Of a stretch of 7,757 nt of DNA, positions 6,783 to 7,757 are shown piece after piece; within the stretch, counting starts at the first letter, position 1; the number at the start of each line of letters is the position of its first letter. The notes beneath the pieces are model-generated. The model did not search any database, had not been told where the DNA came from, and worked only from the letters and a program-made list of their open reading frames with translations. The stretch is from Candidatus Dadabacteria bacterium UBA1144. GTDB lineage: Bacteria; Desulfobacterota_D; UBA1144. A program made the position numbers and the translations under genes. The DNA is taken from the NCBI GenBank assembly GCA_905181755.1, contig CAJIYY010000077.1, positions 1 to 7,757 of the forward strand, read 5' to 3'.

Positions 6783-6818
6783 AAAAAAAAGGGAGTCCTA
6801 ATTTTCATTAGGACTCCC
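6782..6818 (-). terminator. Rho-independent terminator of the outer-membrane barrel gene
   Basis: A perfect 12-bp stem (6791-6802 pairing with 6807-6818, the outer part GGGAGTCCTA) closes a 4-nt loop and, on the minus strand, is followed at once by nine Ts (6790-6782). Stem, loop and T-run all fit a strong intrinsic terminator. It begins 20 nt after the stop codon of the gene ending at 6838. On the plus strand no T-run follows, so it acts in one direction only. Confidence 0.93.
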
Positions 6819-6837
6819 GAGATTAGTCAGCTATGTA

Positions 6838-7757
6838 CTACTTAGTAGCAGCAGGAGCTTTAAAGAAATCATCGATGAAAATCATCAATCTTGACTGGAA
6901 GCCCCAAATAGCGTCTTCTGTATCTAATAGTGTTTCAGCTCTCATACCTGCTGTATTAGCATAAGCTTGAGCAATAAGTGCATCTTTCAAGCCTGAGCCT
7001 GTATCAATGTAAGAACCAATTAATGATAGTTCAACACCGTCAACAAGATTCATTTTGTATGTAGCTTCGTATTCTGTACCGTAGTAACCGCCAATGTCGC
7101 CAGCTGTACCGTCAGAACCACCTGCGTTAGCACCAATACTTTGGTCAGCAGGTTTTGTGTTTTCTACCCATGCCATAATAACTGCAAGGTTAAGATTGTC
7201 GCCATTACCAACAGCGTAATCTACGTCACCTTTTAGATATGTAGCATTGATGATACCACCTGATCTCTGATAAAGAGTAGGGATAACATGTTTGAATAAT
7301 AGGTTATCTAATTGATAAGCACCATTACCTCTTATGATAGAACCTTCATAGCCGTTGTCTCCAGACTGAGCATTATTCTCATCTCCTGGGGATGTACCAG
7401 CTTCGAAAGCAATTTTTGTGAAAGGAGCAGCGTTAAACAGCTCTAATCTTGCAGCTGCAACATAGTTATTCCTTTCAACAGTTAGCATGTCAGTACCGTA
7501 ACCAGGATCTAACTCACCATAAGCACCAGTGTACTCAGTAATGAATCTATAGTCTGATGTTTTGTACTCAGCATACGCACTGTATAACTGTAGTGCCATA
7601 TCGATGTTGTTACTTGTTCCACCGATATTCATATTATTTTGCTCGATATATGGGAACAAATAAGCACCCCATGTCAAGTTACCGTTATTAATGATTACAG
7701 CAGCAGCTAAATAATCAACTGTCTGTCCGTTTCCATTAAATAATGCAAAATTGTCTG
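6838..7757 (-). CDS. Probable outer-membrane beta-barrel (porin-like) protein, C-terminal part
   Basis: The frame is open to the right edge, so this is the last 305 residues of a longer protein. A TTG at 7677 is internal (Leu), not a start. The sequence alternates hydrophobic and polar residues in short aromatic-rich stretches such as TWGAYLFPYIEQ, LQLYSAYAEYK, YRFITEYTGAYG, NYVAAARLELF, NLAVIMAWVEN, YEATYKMNL and VELSLIGSYID. These are separated by Gly/Asn/Asp-rich turns, with no cysteine and no long hydrophobic helix, the look of a transmembrane beta-barrel with amphipathic strands. I do not recognise a named family. The chain ends FIDDFFKAPAATK rather than with the terminal aromatic residue usual for barrel proteins. 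Its G+C is clearly higher than that of neighbouring genes (about 53% over 7081-7140), which may reflect codon choice for high expression. A strong terminator follows. The role as a diffusion porin is inference. Confidence 0.65.
   Translation of the reverse strand, partial: DNFALFNGNGQTVDYLAAAVIINNGNLTWGAYLFPYIEQNNMNIGGTSNNIDMALQLYSAYAEYKTSDYRFITEYTGAYGELDPGYGTDMLTVERNNYVAAARLELFNAAPFTKIAFEAGTSPGDENNAQSGDNGYEGSIIRGNGAYQLDNLLFKHVIPTLYQRSGGIINATYLKGDVDYAVGNGDNLNLAVIMAWVENTKPADQSIGANAGGSDGTAGDIGGYYGTEYEATYKMNLVDGVELSLIGSYIDTGSGLKDALIAQAYANTAGMRAETLLDTEDAIWGFQSRLMIFIDDFFKAPAATK

Noticed and set aside
6791..6818. Hairpin as a bidirectional terminator
   Set aside because: On the plus strand the stem is followed by GAGATTAGTCAG, with no T-run, and no plus-strand gene ends nearby.
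7675..7677. TTG at 7677 as the start of the barrel protein
   Set aside because: The frame continues without a stop to the window edge in the same strand-turn style, and no ribosome site precedes the TTG.

Overview
The window is a compact, AT-rich piece of a bacterial chromosome with two divergent transcription blocks and almost no intergenic space. An outer-membrane TolC-family protein and an outer-membrane beta-barrel candidate point to a Gram-negative cell. The low G+C, tiny leaders and overlapping genes recall streamlined marine planktonic bacteria, but that is an inference and I do not assign a taxon.

Positions 1-3583 (minus strand) hold a tightly packed four-gene operon read murQ > anmK > nagZ-like > sodium:solute symporter. 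The genes overlap or are 1 nt apart, and the last runs off the left edge. Together they form an amino-sugar recycling route. A GH3 hexosaminidase removes GlcNAc from anhydro-muropeptide sugars, AnmK phosphorylates 1,6-anhydro-MurNAc to MurNAc-6-phosphate, and MurQ turns this into GlcNAc-6-phosphate and D-lactate. The SSS transporter is the likely entry point for a wall sugar. A short shared region (3584-3682) carries an extended -10 promoter for this operon and a 23-bp palindrome immediately in front of the divergent gene.

Positions 3683-5251 (plus strand) encode PurH, the bifunctional enzyme of the last two steps of purine (IMP) synthesis. Its stop codon overlaps the stop codon of the convergent gene.

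Positions 5248-7757 (minus strand) hold a TolC-like outer-membrane protein and, upstream of it, the C-terminal 305 residues of a probable beta-barrel outer-membrane protein. That gene ends in a strong rho-independent terminator whose T-tract runs directly into a consensus TATAAT placed for the TolC-like gene. No mobile element, CRISPR array, tRNA or rRNA is visible, and no stretch over 300 bases lacks a gene. I see no clearly new defence or mobile system. The items most worth a second look are the SSS transporter tied to the anhydro-MurNAc genes, the palindrome before purH, and the merged terminator/promoter.
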